This document shows, piece by piece, positions 25,074 to 35,818 of a stretch of 64,000 nucleotides of DNA (position 1 is its first letter; each line of letters opens with the position of its first letter). Made by a program: the position numbers and the translations under genes. The stretch is from Nocardioides sp. Iso805N (GTDB lineage Bacteria > Actinomycetota > Actinomycetes > Propionibacteriales > Nocardioidaceae): positions 310,001-374,000 of the forward strand of contig NZ_KB822579.1 in the NCBI RefSeq assembly GCF_000364605.1, given 5' to 3'. Under the pieces are notes generated by a model. It was not told where the DNA came from. It made no database searches and was given only the letters and a program-made list of their open reading frames with translations.

Positions 25074-26068
25074 TGGGCCCGCTGGTCGAGTACCGGGACC
25101 TGGCCCTGACGATCGGGGACGTACCGATCCTGCGCGGTGTGTCGTTCGACGTCGCTGCCGGCGAGGCCGTCGGCCTGGTGGGGGAGTCGGGCTCGGGGAA
25201 GTCGATGACGTTGCGTGCCCTCGCCCGGCTGTTGCCCGACAACGCCAGCACCACCGGGGAGGCACTGTTCGACGGCACCGATGCGCTCGCACTCTCGCGC
25301 GGTCGGCTGCGATCCCATCGCCGTGGCCTGGGCATGGTTTTCCAAGATCCCCGTGCGGCGATCAACCCGATGCACCCGGTGGAGAGCTTCCTCGTGGAGC
25401 GCGCCCGCGACACCGGCAGCGACCTTGGCGCGGCCAGGACGAGCGCAGTGACGATGCTGCGGCGGATGGGCATCCACGATCCCGAGCGACGGATGGCGCA
25501 ATACCCGTTCGAGCTGTCCGGAGGGCTCCTGCAACGCGTCATGATCGCGTCGGTGCTGATGGAGCGCCCGCGTCTGCTCCTGGCCGATGAACCGACCACG
25601 GCGCTGGACGTGACGACCCAGTCCGACGTCCTCGCCTTGGCAGGCGATCTGCGTCGCGAGGCAGGCACCGCCATGCTGCTGGTCACCCATGACCTCGACC
25701 TGGCCGGCGCCGTCTGCGACCGGATCGTGGTCATGTACGGCGGACAGGTGCTCGAGACCGCCTCCGCCACGGACATCGCCTCCCGGCCGGTGCATCCCTA
25801 CACCCGCGGTCTGCTCGCTTCGCGGCCACCGTTGACCCGGCGGCTCGACACGATCCCCGTCGTACCAGGGACGCCGGTGTCGGCGTCGGCGACCGGTCCC
25901 GGATGTCCGTTCGCCTCGCGTTGTCCGGTTGCCGTCGAACGGTGTGCGACCGAGCTGCCCGAGGAGCGCCTGATCGCCGGCAGCCGGGTGCGATGCCATC
26001 GCGCCGAGGAGGTCGTCGCGGGCGTCCTCGATGCCGAGCTGCCGCTACGCGAAGAGGAAGTGCGATGA
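25073..26068 (+). CDS. ABC transporter ATP-binding protein (DppD/OppD type)
   Basis: 331 residues. Walker A GLVGESGSGKSMTL, Q-loop MVFQDPRAAINPM, signature FELSGGLLQRVMIASVLM, Walker B RLLLADEPTTALD and the H-loop THDLD. The C-terminal Cys-rich oligopeptide/dipeptide-transporter segment reads GCPFASRCPVAVERC, found in OppD/DppD where it often binds an iron-sulfur cluster. The signature has LL in place of the usual QR/Q pair but should work. Overlaps both neighbours. Confidence 0.92.
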   Translation: MGPLVEYRDLALTIGDVPILRGVSFDVAAGEAVGLVGESGSGKSMTLRALARLLPDNASTTGEALFDGTDALALSRGRLRSHRRGLGMVFQDPRAAINPMHPVESFLVERARDTGSDLGAARTSAVTMLRRMGIHDPERRMAQYPFELSGGLLQRVMIASVLMERPRLLLADEPTTALDVTTQSDVLALAGDLRREAGTAMLLVTHDLDLAGAVCDRIVVMYGGQVLETASATDIASRPVHPYTRGLLASRPPLTRRLDTIPVVPGTPVSASATGPGCPFASRCPVAVERCATELPEERLIAGSRVRCHRAEEVVAGVLDAELPLREEEVR

Positions 26069-26868
26069 GCGAGCCCTGCACGCCGACCGACGACGTGGTG
26101 GTCGAGGTCGAGCATCTGGTCAAGTGCTACGGCACCGGGCCCGTGGTGGTGGACGACGTCTCGTTCCAGGTCAGGCGCGGCCGTACGACGGCGCTGGTGG
26201 GGGAGTCGGGGGCCGGGAAGTCGACCATCGGCGCGATCCTCAGCGGCCTCGCCTCGGCGACGTCGGGACGTGCGGTCGTGTGCGGCGAGGACCGCAGTGT
26301 CGCGGCCCGGTCGGCGCGCGACCGGAGTCGTCGCGGACGACAGCTGCAGCTGGTGCCCCAGGATCCCTACACCACGCTGGACCCGACGCAACGGGTCGGC
26401 GCGGCACTGCTGGAGGCGGCCGCCCTTCGAGGGGTCCCGCGTGACCAGCGGCCGGCACGCGTGGCCGAGCTGCTCGATCTGGTGGGGCTCGGCGAGGCTC
26501 ATGCAGATCTCGTGCCGCGGTCCCTGTCGGGAGGTCAGCGGCAGCGGGTCGCGATCGCACGGGCACTCGCCACCCGGCCGGAAGTGCTGGTGCTGGACGA
26601 GGCGGTCTCAGCGCTCGACGTCTCGGTCCAGGCGCAGGTGCTCAACGTGCTCAATCGACTGCAGCGTGACCTTGGCACGGCGTACCTCTTCGTCACCCAC
26701 GACCTCGGCGTCGTGCGTCAGATCGCCCACGACGTGGTCGTCCTGCGTGCCGGCCAGGTCGTGGAGGCGGGAACGGTCGACGCCGTTCTCGGCGATCCAC
26801 AGCATGAGTACACACAATTGCTGCTCGCTTCGACCCCCCGCCCCGGCTGGGTGCCCGTCGCACGGTGA
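26065..26868 (+). CDS. ABC transporter ATP-binding protein (DppF/OppF type)
   Basis: 267 residues. Walker A ALVGESGAGKSTIG, Q-loop QLVPQDPYTTLDPTQ, signature RSLSGGQRQRVAIARAL, Walker B VLVLDEAVSALDVSVQAQVL and H-loop VTHDLGVV. Short for DppF, ending just after the ABC domain, so the C-terminal extension is missing. The start overlaps the previous stop by four bases. Last gene of the operon; the next gene, on the other strand, is a DUF222/HNH protein. Confidence 0.92.
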   Translation: MSEPCTPTDDVVVEVEHLVKCYGTGPVVVDDVSFQVRRGRTTALVGESGAGKSTIGAILSGLASATSGRAVVCGEDRSVAARSARDRSRRGRQLQLVPQDPYTTLDPTQRVGAALLEAAALRGVPRDQRPARVAELLDLVGLGEAHADLVPRSLSGGQRQRVAIARALATRPEVLVLDEAVSALDVSVQAQVLNVLNRLQRDLGTAYLFVTHDLGVVRQIAHDVVVLRAGQVVEAGTVDAVLGDPQHEYTQLLLASTPRPGWVPVAR

Positions 26869-26886
26869 TTCGATCGGCCGCTCCGG

Positions 26887-28119
26887 CTACCTGCGGGCAT
26901 GGAGGGATGTCTGGATCTTGCGGCGGTAGCGGTAGTCGCCGCTGGGGAGCCGGATCGTTTCGTACGTCGGGTCGTGTGCTTTGCGGTGGTGGTGGCCGCA
27001 GAGGAGGGCGGCGTTGGTGAGGTCGGTGGGGCCGCCTCGGCTCCAGGGATTTTCGTGGTGGGCGTCGCACCAGGTTGCGGGGACGGTGCAGCCTTCGGCG
27101 CGGCAGTGCCGGTCGCGGATCTTGAGTGCTTTGTGTTGGGCTGGGGAGAAGAGTCGTCTGGCTCGGCCGAGGTCGAGTGGTTCGGATTGGCCGCCGAGGA
27201 CGTAGGGGATGATCGCGGCGGTGCAGGCCAGTCGCCGTGCTTCTCCGGCGGGGACGTTGGTGTCGCCGAGTTGGGCGATGCCGAGCTCGCTGTGCAGGTA
27301 CTCGATGGGGATGGTCACGATCACGGCGGTGGTGTCCCCGCCGTGGGCGGGGACCCCGTCGCCGGGCACGCATTCGAGGAGTTGGGCGAAGGCGTCGGCG
27401 AAGAGCCGGTTGCGGGGGCGCACTTTGCCGTCGGTTTCTAGGGCGGCGACGCGGGGTTGGGCGAAGGCTTCGAGCAGGGTGTGGAGGCGTTCGCCGACGG
27501 CTTCGGGGATGAGCGCGTGGATGCGGGTCATGCCGTTGCCGTGGTCGCTGATCGTCAACGTGGCCTTCGCGTGCGCGGCCTCTTCGAGGCGGCGGATGGC
27601 TTCAGCTTCGGCTGCCTCGGCGATCTCGGGTGCCACGATCTCCAGCAGGTGGTTCGCCAGGCGGCGGAGATCTGTGGGTCGGTGTTGGGTGGCGAGGTCG
27701 CACAGGTGCGCCTCGGCGCGATCGAGCACCTCGGCAGGCAGGTCCTCGGGCAGTGCGGCGAGTCCGTCCAGGATGACGCGGGCGTGCTCCACACTGATCC
27801 GACCCGCGGCCAACCCGGCCCGCACCACCGGCCGTCCTTCCAGGCCGCGCGCGAGGGCGAGCGCAACGTGTGCCGGTCGGCTGTCGGCCACCTCCTGGGC
27901 GACGAGCCAGGACGCCACGTCGCGGGCGCCGATCTCCTCGGCCACGTCCTGGGCGCTGGCGAGGACGCGTAGTTCGAGCTCTTCGAGACGGGCCCGGAGC
28001 CGCCGCAGGTCGAGGATGGTGGCGGCTTTGTCGGTGGTGGAGAGGAAGATCGGATTCGCATCGACCGCCTGACTCAGGGCGGCATCGATCGCGACCACGG
28101 TGGTCTGGATCTGATGCAT
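26887..28119 (-). CDS. DUF222 / HNH endonuclease signature protein (13E12 repeat family)
   Basis: 410 residues from the ATG at 28119; a GTG at 28128 is also open. The N-terminal ~250 residues are DUF222 (LRARLEELELRVLASAQDVA, RPAHVALALARGLEG, GRISVEHARVILDGLAALP). The C-terminus carries the HNH motif, CRAEGCTVPATWCDAHHENP then WSRGGPTDLTNAALLCGHHH, with the zinc Cys/His ligands intact. The family is heavily multiplied in Mycobacterium and Nocardioides-type genomes and its role is not known; it is often found as scattered copies and may be a mobile-type nuclease. Nothing around it shows insertion boundaries. Confidence 0.88.
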   Translation of the reverse strand: MHQIQTTVVAIDAALSQAVDANPIFLSTTDKAATILDLRRLRARLEELELRVLASAQDVAEEIGARDVASWLVAQEVADSRPAHVALALARGLEGRPVVRAGLAAGRISVEHARVILDGLAALPEDLPAEVLDRAEAHLCDLATQHRPTDLRRLANHLLEIVAPEIAEAAEAEAIRRLEEAAHAKATLTISDHGNGMTRIHALIPEAVGERLHTLLEAFAQPRVAALETDGKVRPRNRLFADAFAQLLECVPGDGVPAHGGDTTAVIVTIPIEYLHSELGIAQLGDTNVPAGEARRLACTAAIIPYVLGGQSEPLDLGRARRLFSPAQHKALKIRDRHCRAEGCTVPATWCDAHHENPWSRGGPTDLTNAALLCGHHHRKAHDPTYETIRLPSGDYRYRRKIQTSLHARR

Positions 28120-28347
28120 GGTCACCACCCGAGAGAATCGCTTCGAACACGTATTCGAACGATATCAACTCAAATCAGCCAGCACAACCCTCTTCCGCGG
28201 ACATGCCGCGCTAAATCCTCGCCGTACCCGATCACAAGCGTGGTGGCCCGACGCAACCGACGCGAAGGCACCCAACCCAGCCAAGACACGCAACCACGCT
28301 GGGACTGGCCCACACTTCTCGTCTGTCTCCAGCAACCCGCGAACCGC

Positions 28348-28401
28348 AGCGCCTCGACAAGCTCGACGGGCGTTAGCGCCTCGACAAGCTCGGCGGGCGT
28401 G
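28348..28401. repeat. tandem 27-bp repeat, two copies (25 of 27 identical)
   Basis: Units 28348-28374 and 28375-28401 both begin agcgcctcgacaagctc. The core is itself partly self-complementary (tcgacaagctcga). Similar cctcgacaagctcgacgggc-like sequences are, from memory, scattered between genes in Nocardioides-like genomes; only the two copies here are shown by the sequence. Confidence 0.7.
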
Positions 28402-28402
28402 A

Positions 28403-30610
<2,208 letters not shown>

Positions 30611-30613
30611 CAC

Positions 30614-30651
30614 GGCCACCCCGCCACGCCTGATCCTGTGACGGGGCGGCC
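30614..30651. terminator. hairpin between convergent DHA2 and sulfatase genes
   Basis: ggccaccccg (30614-30623) pairs with cggggcggcc (30642-30651) with one mismatch, and three further base pairs extend inward. There is no run of T on either side, so it is a weak intrinsic terminator candidate, placed properly after both stop codons. Confidence 0.4.
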
Positions 30652-30662
30652 GATCGCCAGGA

Positions 30663-32987
30663 CTACTCGCGAGACAGGATGGCCGCTGCCTCGAGCTCGA
30701 GGTCGAGGTACTGCTCGCCGCTCACGTCGACGGCGACGCCGAGCAGCTGCCCACCGGTGAACGGGAACGGGTTGGTGTACTTCCGACTGACCGTGTCGGC
30801 GCTGTCCCACCCGACGCAGAGCCCGTCGCCGCAGAGCGTGAACTTGCCGATCTGGGCCCTCATCGGGCCGGTCGTGACGGCCACGTCGTCCACGTAGAGG
30901 GTCGCCATGCCTACCGACTCCTTGTACTTCCCGGCGCCCTCGCGGATGAACTCCACGCCGAGCGTGTGCGGGCCAGGCGTGAGCTCGTCCGAGACGAACG
31001 ACTGCTCGGGCGGGATGCCGAGGAAGTTGTAGACGTAGTGGAGCCTGTTGTCCTTGATGAACAGCGTGTGGCCTCCGAAGCGGGAGCCGTGCGCGAACAG
31101 CACGCCCTGAGCGCCCGGATCGAGGACCGCGTCGGCGATGATCTTGTACGACCGTCCCCGGACGCTGACCGCGACGCCCTCGGGAACGGCTGCGGTGCCG
31201 GGGTAGTAGACGTAGCGTTCCCGGACCGGCTCGGCCTGAGGGCGCTCGATGTTCACCAGCTCCACCGGGGTGCGGTCGTCGAGCGGTAGCACAAAGTTCT
31301 TCTCCGCCTCAGCGTCGAACGCGGCGATGAGCTCCTGGAGCTTCTCCGGCATCTCGGCCGCAAGGTCTGTCGACTCCGAGCGGTCCTCGGCGACGTGGTA
31401 GAGCTCCCAGGCGTCCTGGTCGAAGTGCCCCTTGCCGCTGATCGGTGCGTGGATCGCGGAGGCCTTCCAGCCGTCCTTCCAGATCCCCCTGGTGCCGAGC
31501 ATCGCGTAGTACTGCGCCGACTTCTGCGTCGGCCCGTCAGGGGCGGCCGCGAAGGTGTACGTCATCGGGACGCCGCTGAGGGGGAACTGGTCGACGCCAC
31601 GGTAGACGTCGGGCATCTCCAGCCCGGTCACGTCGAGGATGGTGGCGACCACGTCCGTGGAGTGGTGGTACTGGTGCCGGATCTCGCCCTTGGCAGCGAT
31701 GCCCCGGGGCCAATGGATGACCATCGGGTCACACGTCCCACCGGAGAACTGCGAGTACCGCTTGAACATCTGGAACGGCGTCGAGAAGGCGGCGGCCCAA
31801 CCGGTGGGGTAGTGGTTGTAGGTGTCGGCGCTGCCCAGCTTGTCCAGCATCGCCAGGTTCTCGGCCAGGTCGTCGGGGTAGTTGTTGAAGAACTTGTTCT
31901 CGTTGACCGAGCCGTTCGGGCTGCCCTCGCCGGACGCGCCGTTGTCGGCGCAGTAGAAGATGATCGTGTTCTCCAGCTGACCGGTCTCCTCGAGGTGGTC
32001 AACGATGCGTCCCACCTGGGCGTCGGTGTACTCCGAGAAGCCGGCGAACACCTCGGCGAAGCGTGAGAACAGGCGCTTCTCGTCGTCTTTGAGCGCCTCC
32101 CACCGACGCACCTCGTCGGTGTCGAGAGCGACGTCGTCGGGCAGCGGGTTGAGCGGCGTCAGCTCCGTGCCCTCGGGCATGATGCCCCGCTCGATCATCC
32201 GGCCGAGCACCCACTCGCGGTAGGCCTCGTAGCCGTCGTCGAAGGCACCCTCGTACTTGGCGATGTACTCCTCCGGCGCGTGGTGCGGGGCGTGGTTGGC
32301 GCCCGGGCAGAACCACATGTACCAGGGCTTCGACGGGTTGGAGGCCTGCTGGTTGCGCAGCATGTGCAGCGCCTGGTCCGCCAGATCCTTGGAGAGGTGG
32401 TAGCCCTCCTCGGGGGAGTAGGGCTGCTCGATGAAGTGGTTGTCCTCGACCAGGTCGGGATACCAGTTGTTGGTCTCGCCGCCGAGGAAGCCGTAGAAGC
32501 GGTCGAAGCCGAGCTGGAGCGGCCACATCGAGCGACTGCCGCCGGGCGCGTTGTCCTCCTCAGGCACGTTGTGGTCCTTGCCGACCCAGAAGGTGGAGTA
32601 GCCGTTCTCCTGCAGGATGTGGCCGATCGTGGCGCACTCCTGCGGGATCCGGCCCGCGGCGCCCGGGAAGCCGTCGGTGGCCTCCATGATCGTGGCGCAC
32701 CGGTTGACGTGGTGGTTGCGGCCGGTGAGGAAGGTCGAGCGGGTCGGCGAGCAGAGTGCCGTGGTGTGCCACTGCGTGTAGGTCAGGCCGTTCTCGGCGA
32801 GCCGCTCCATCGTCGGCATGTTGATCCGGCCGCCATACGGCGACCAGGCGGCGAGGCCGGTGTCGTCGTACAGGATGACCAGCACGTTCGGGGCGCCCTC
32901 AGGTGCGCGCTTGAGCTCGTAGGGCGTCCAGTCCGCAACTGAATCGCGGACGTCGAGCCGGATGACGCCGTTGAAGTCCTCGTTCAC
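30663..32987 (-). CDS. type I (formylglycine-dependent) arylsulfatase, long form
   Basis: 774 residues, GTG start with GAGGAG upstream. Metal site LVILYDDTGLAAWSPYGG (Asp 41, Asp 42), then ALCSPTRSTFLTGR with the CxPxR formylglycine motif at Cys79. KDHNVPEEDN, ANHAPHHAPEEYI and FYCADNGASGEGSPNG complete the alkaline-phosphatase-fold active site. The last ~200 residues (from ~575) form a beta-rich extension seen in other long actinobacterial arylsulfatases. No signal peptide, so probably cytoplasmic. The Cys must be oxidised by the formylglycine-generating enzyme at 36723-37664. Substrate unknown; cleavage of a sulfate ester is the family reaction. Confidence 0.9.
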   Translation of the reverse strand: MNEDFNGVIRLDVRDSVADWTPYELKRAPEGAPNVLVILYDDTGLAAWSPYGGRINMPTMERLAENGLTYTQWHTTALCSPTRSTFLTGRNHHVNRCATIMEATDGFPGAAGRIPQECATIGHILQENGYSTFWVGKDHNVPEEDNAPGGSRSMWPLQLGFDRFYGFLGGETNNWYPDLVEDNHFIEQPYSPEEGYHLSKDLADQALHMLRNQQASNPSKPWYMWFCPGANHAPHHAPEEYIAKYEGAFDDGYEAYREWVLGRMIERGIMPEGTELTPLNPLPDDVALDTDEVRRWEALKDDEKRLFSRFAEVFAGFSEYTDAQVGRIVDHLEETGQLENTIIFYCADNGASGEGSPNGSVNENKFFNNYPDDLAENLAMLDKLGSADTYNHYPTGWAAAFSTPFQMFKRYSQFSGGTCDPMVIHWPRGIAAKGEIRHQYHHSTDVVATILDVTGLEMPDVYRGVDQFPLSGVPMTYTFAAAPDGPTQKSAQYYAMLGTRGIWKDGWKASAIHAPISGKGHFDQDAWELYHVAEDRSESTDLAAEMPEKLQELIAAFDAEAEKNFVLPLDDRTPVELVNIERPQAEPVRERYVYYPGTAAVPEGVAVSVRGRSYKIIADAVLDPGAQGVLFAHGSRFGGHTLFIKDNRLHYVYNFLGIPPEQSFVSDELTPGPHTLGVEFIREGAGKYKESVGMATLYVDDVAVTTGPMRAQIGKFTLCGDGLCVGWDSADTVSRKYTNPFPFTGGQLLGVAVDVSGEQYLDLELEAAAILSRE

Positions 32988-33081
32988 CGTGCACTCCTCA
33001 GATCGATGTCGTCGTACGGCAACGGTGCCTCCGGGACGGTGCTGCTTCCTCCCCCGAGGTGGGTGAGTCCGAGCCGCATGG

Positions 33082-34695
33082 ATGCGGCACGCCCGGCGCG
33101 GGTACGTGGCCCGCGTGCTGCGCTTCTTCGTGCTCCTCGCCCTGGTCGTCCTCGGTGCCCTGACAGTCCTCGCTGCGGCGATCGGCGGGTGGGGCTGGTG
33201 GATCCTGGCGGCGGTGGTCGGCGGCCTGCTGATCGTCGCTGCCTACGACCTGATCCAGCGACGGCACTCCGTGTTGCGCAACTATCCGGTGCTCGGGCAC
33301 ATGCGCTTCCTCCTGGAGAGCATCCGGCCCGAGCTCCAGCAGTACTTCATCGAGCGCAACTTCGACGGCCGTCCCTACGACCGCGACACCCGCTCCGCGA
33401 TCTACCAGCGCGCCAAGGGGATCAAGGAGGAGCAGCCGTACGGCACCGAGCGCGATCTGGACGCCGTCGGCTACGAGTACCTCGTGCACTCGACCGCACC
33501 CGTCGCGCCGCTCGCCCACGCACCTCGGGTGCGGATCGGCGGTCCCGACTGCACCAAGCCCTATGACATGGCCCTGCTCAACGTCTCGGCGATGAGCTTC
33601 GGGTCGCTGTCGGGCAACGCGATCGAGGCGCTCAACCGCGGCGCGGCCCTCGGTGGATTCGCCCAGGACACCGGCGAAGGCGCGATCAGCCCCTATCACC
33701 GCAACGGCGGCGACATCGTCTGGGAGCTCGGCTCGGGCTACTTCGGCGCACGCACTGAGGACGGGCACTTCGACGAGAAGCAGTTCGCCGAGAAGGCCGC
33801 CGACGAGCAGGTGAAGATGGTCAGCCTCAAGCTCAGCCAGGGCGCCAAGCCCGGCATCGGCGGGGTGCTGCCGGCCGCGAAGGTCTCCGCCGAGATCGCC
33901 CGCACGCGCGGCATCCCGCAGGGGGAGAAGTGCATCTCACCCGCCTTCCACGAGGTGTTCTCGACCCCGCGCGAGCTGATCCGGTTCATCGCCCGCTTCC
34001 GGGAGCTCGCCGGCGGGAAGCCCGCCGGCTTCAAGCTGTGCGTGGGCTCGCGGGTGGACGTGCTCGCGATCTGCAAGGCGATGGTCGAGGAGGGGATCAC
34101 CCCCGACTTCATCGTCGTCGACGGTGCGGAGGGTGGCACGGGTGCGGCGCCGCTGGAGTACGAGGACCACGTCGGGATGCCGCTCACCGAGGGCCTGATG
34201 ACGGTGCACAACGCCTTGGTCGGCGTCGGCCTGCGCGACCGCGTCCGGATCGGTGCGAGCGGCAAGGTGAGCAGCGGCATCGACATCGTCAAGCGGATGA
34301 TCCAGGGCGCCGACTACACCAATGCCGCCCGAGCGATGATGCAGGCGGTGGGCTGCATCCAGTCGCAGCGCTGCCACACCAACCGGTGTCCGGTCGGAGT
34401 GGCGACGCAGGACCCGAAGCGGATGCGCGCCCTGCACGTACCGACCAAGACCGAGCGTGTGGTCAGCTATCAGGCCGCCGTGGTCGAGCAGGCGACGCAG
34501 GTGATCGCCTCGATGGGACTCTCGTCCTTCGAGGATCTGCGGCCGCACATGCTGCGACGCCGGATCCACGACGGCGAGATCGCGTCGTACGCCGAGCTCT
34601 TCGAGCACCTCCGCCCGGGAGAGCTGCTCGAGCGGGCGCCGCAGTCGTGGGGCCGGGATTGGGAGCTGGCCGACCCCGACAGCTTCCGGCCCTGA
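33082..34695 (+). CDS. FMN-binding glutamate-synthase-family protein (GltB central/FMN-domain type, membrane-anchored)
   Basis: 537 residues. An N-terminal pair of hydrophobic helices (about residues 14-60) is followed by the glutamate synthase FMN domain: GGAALGGFAQDTGEGAIS-type segments, GAKPGIGGVLPAAKVSAEIA, VVDGAEGGTGAAPLEYEDHV and the 3Fe-4S cysteines in GCIQSQRCHTNRCPVG. There is no amidotransferase domain, so it does not make glutamate from glutamine on its own. Such orphan proteins are common in actinobacteria and their substrate is unknown. The start is uncertain; GTG codons at 33106 and 33115 are also in frame. Followed by DUF389 on the same strand after 85 bp. Confidence 0.87.
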   Translation: MRHARRGYVARVLRFFVLLALVVLGALTVLAAAIGGWGWWILAAVVGGLLIVAAYDLIQRRHSVLRNYPVLGHMRFLLESIRPELQQYFIERNFDGRPYDRDTRSAIYQRAKGIKEEQPYGTERDLDAVGYEYLVHSTAPVAPLAHAPRVRIGGPDCTKPYDMALLNVSAMSFGSLSGNAIEALNRGAALGGFAQDTGEGAISPYHRNGGDIVWELGSGYFGARTEDGHFDEKQFAEKAADEQVKMVSLKLSQGAKPGIGGVLPAAKVSAEIARTRGIPQGEKCISPAFHEVFSTPRELIRFIARFRELAGGKPAGFKLCVGSRVDVLAICKAMVEEGITPDFIVVDGAEGGTGAAPLEYEDHVGMPLTEGLMTVHNALVGVGLRDRVRIGASGKVSSGIDIVKRMIQGADYTNAARAMMQAVGCIQSQRCHTNRCPVGVATQDPKRMRALHVPTKTERVVSYQAAVVEQATQVIASMGLSSFEDLRPHMLRRRIHDGEIASYAELFEHLRPGELLERAPQSWGRDWELADPDSFRP

Positions 34696-34780
34696 CGGGA
34701 CGCTGCCCACGATCACCCACCTCGGGGGAGTGCCGCGCGCGTGCGGGCGGCCAGCGTGATGCCTGACGAAGGAGGCAGGC

Positions 34781-35776
34781 ATGCTGACCAGGCTTCGCGA
34801 GACGCTGCTGCCCGCCAGCCAGCGCCGTACCGTCGAGGAGCTCGCCCTCGAGCTCGACCCCGAGACCGGCGACGTCGTGGCGAAGCGGTCGGCGTTCTGG
34901 GCGATGCTCGTACTGTCGGCCGTGATCGCGTCGGCGGGGGTCTTGACGGACTCGACGGCCACCGTCATCGGGGCGATGATCATCGCCCCGCTCTCGACGC
35001 CGATCATGGGGACCGCGCTCTCGATCGTGACGCAGCGGCCTTCGAAGGCCATCCTGCGGGTGGTAGGCGGCGCAGGGGCGGTCGTGCTCATCGGCCTGCT
35101 CTTCGCGGCGCTGTTGCCCGGTGTCTACGACCTGCACGCGAACAGCCAGATCACCGGGCGCACCTCGCCGGGCTTGTTCGACCTGCTCGCCGCGCTCGCC
35201 ACAGGTCTGGCCGGAGCGGTCGCGCTGGCACGACGCGACGTCGGCGCCGTCCTGCCGGGCGTGGCGATCGCGATCTCGCTGGTGCCGCCGCTGGCCGTGG
35301 TCGGGGTCTGTCTCGGTCAGGGCGCCTACGCGATGGCAGCAGGTGCTGCGGTCCTCTTCGCCTCCAACTTCCTCTCGTTGGTGATCGCGGGGACCTTCGT
35401 CTTCGCCGTGCTGGGCTACACCGCGGCCGCCCGGGACTCGCACCGCCGGAAGCGGCGGACCCATCTCCTGCTCGGGTCGCTGCTCGCGGCGATGGCGGTG
35501 CCGCTGGCTGCCAACACCGTGTTCACCGCCCTGACCTCGGTGTGGACGGCACGCGTCACCGACGCTGCGCGGGACTGGATCGCCGTCGTGCCGGGTGCCG
35601 AGGTCACCGGTGTCGATCGCCAGGCGACGACGATCTACATACACGTCCGTACGCCGTCCGACGTGCCACCCACCGCCGACCTGATGGCCCGACTCTCCTC
35701 GGAGGTTCCTGCCGGGCTGCAGATCATCGTGGAGACCACCGCCGGCGAACGCATCCACGCCGGCGACGTCGGCTGA
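34781..35776 (+). CDS. DUF389 (TIGR00341-type) membrane protein
   Basis: 331 residues, about six hydrophobic segments in the first 230. Hallmarks: FWAMLVLSAVIASAGVLTDS, VIGAMIIAPLSTPIMGTALS and VALARRDVGAVLPGVAIAIS with VPPLAVVGVCLGQGAYAM, the conserved DUF389 blocks. A soluble alpha/beta C-terminal domain follows (about 255-331). GGAGG precedes the ATG by five bases. The family is widespread and its transport function is not established. A degraded relative of its 3' end lies at 511-815 of this window. It is convergent with the HAD gene. Confidence 0.9.
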   Translation: MLTRLRETLLPASQRRTVEELALELDPETGDVVAKRSAFWAMLVLSAVIASAGVLTDSTATVIGAMIIAPLSTPIMGTALSIVTQRPSKAILRVVGGAGAVVLIGLLFAALLPGVYDLHANSQITGRTSPGLFDLLAALATGLAGAVALARRDVGAVLPGVAIAISLVPPLAVVGVCLGQGAYAMAAGAAVLFASNFLSLVIAGTFVFAVLGYTAAARDSHRRKRRTHLLLGSLLAAMAVPLAANTVFTALTSVWTARVTDAARDWIAVVPGAEVTGVDRQATTIYIHVRTPSDVPPTADLMARLSSEVPAGLQIIVETTAGERIHAGDVG

Positions 35777-35818
35777 GCCGACGGCGGCTGGGAGATAGCC
35801 GGCCGCGCCGCCGGCCAC

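Noticed and set aside
26887..28119. DUF222/HNH gene as a homing endonuclease or part of an inserted element
   Set aside because: No intron, intein, direct-repeat target duplication or integrase is seen at its borders.
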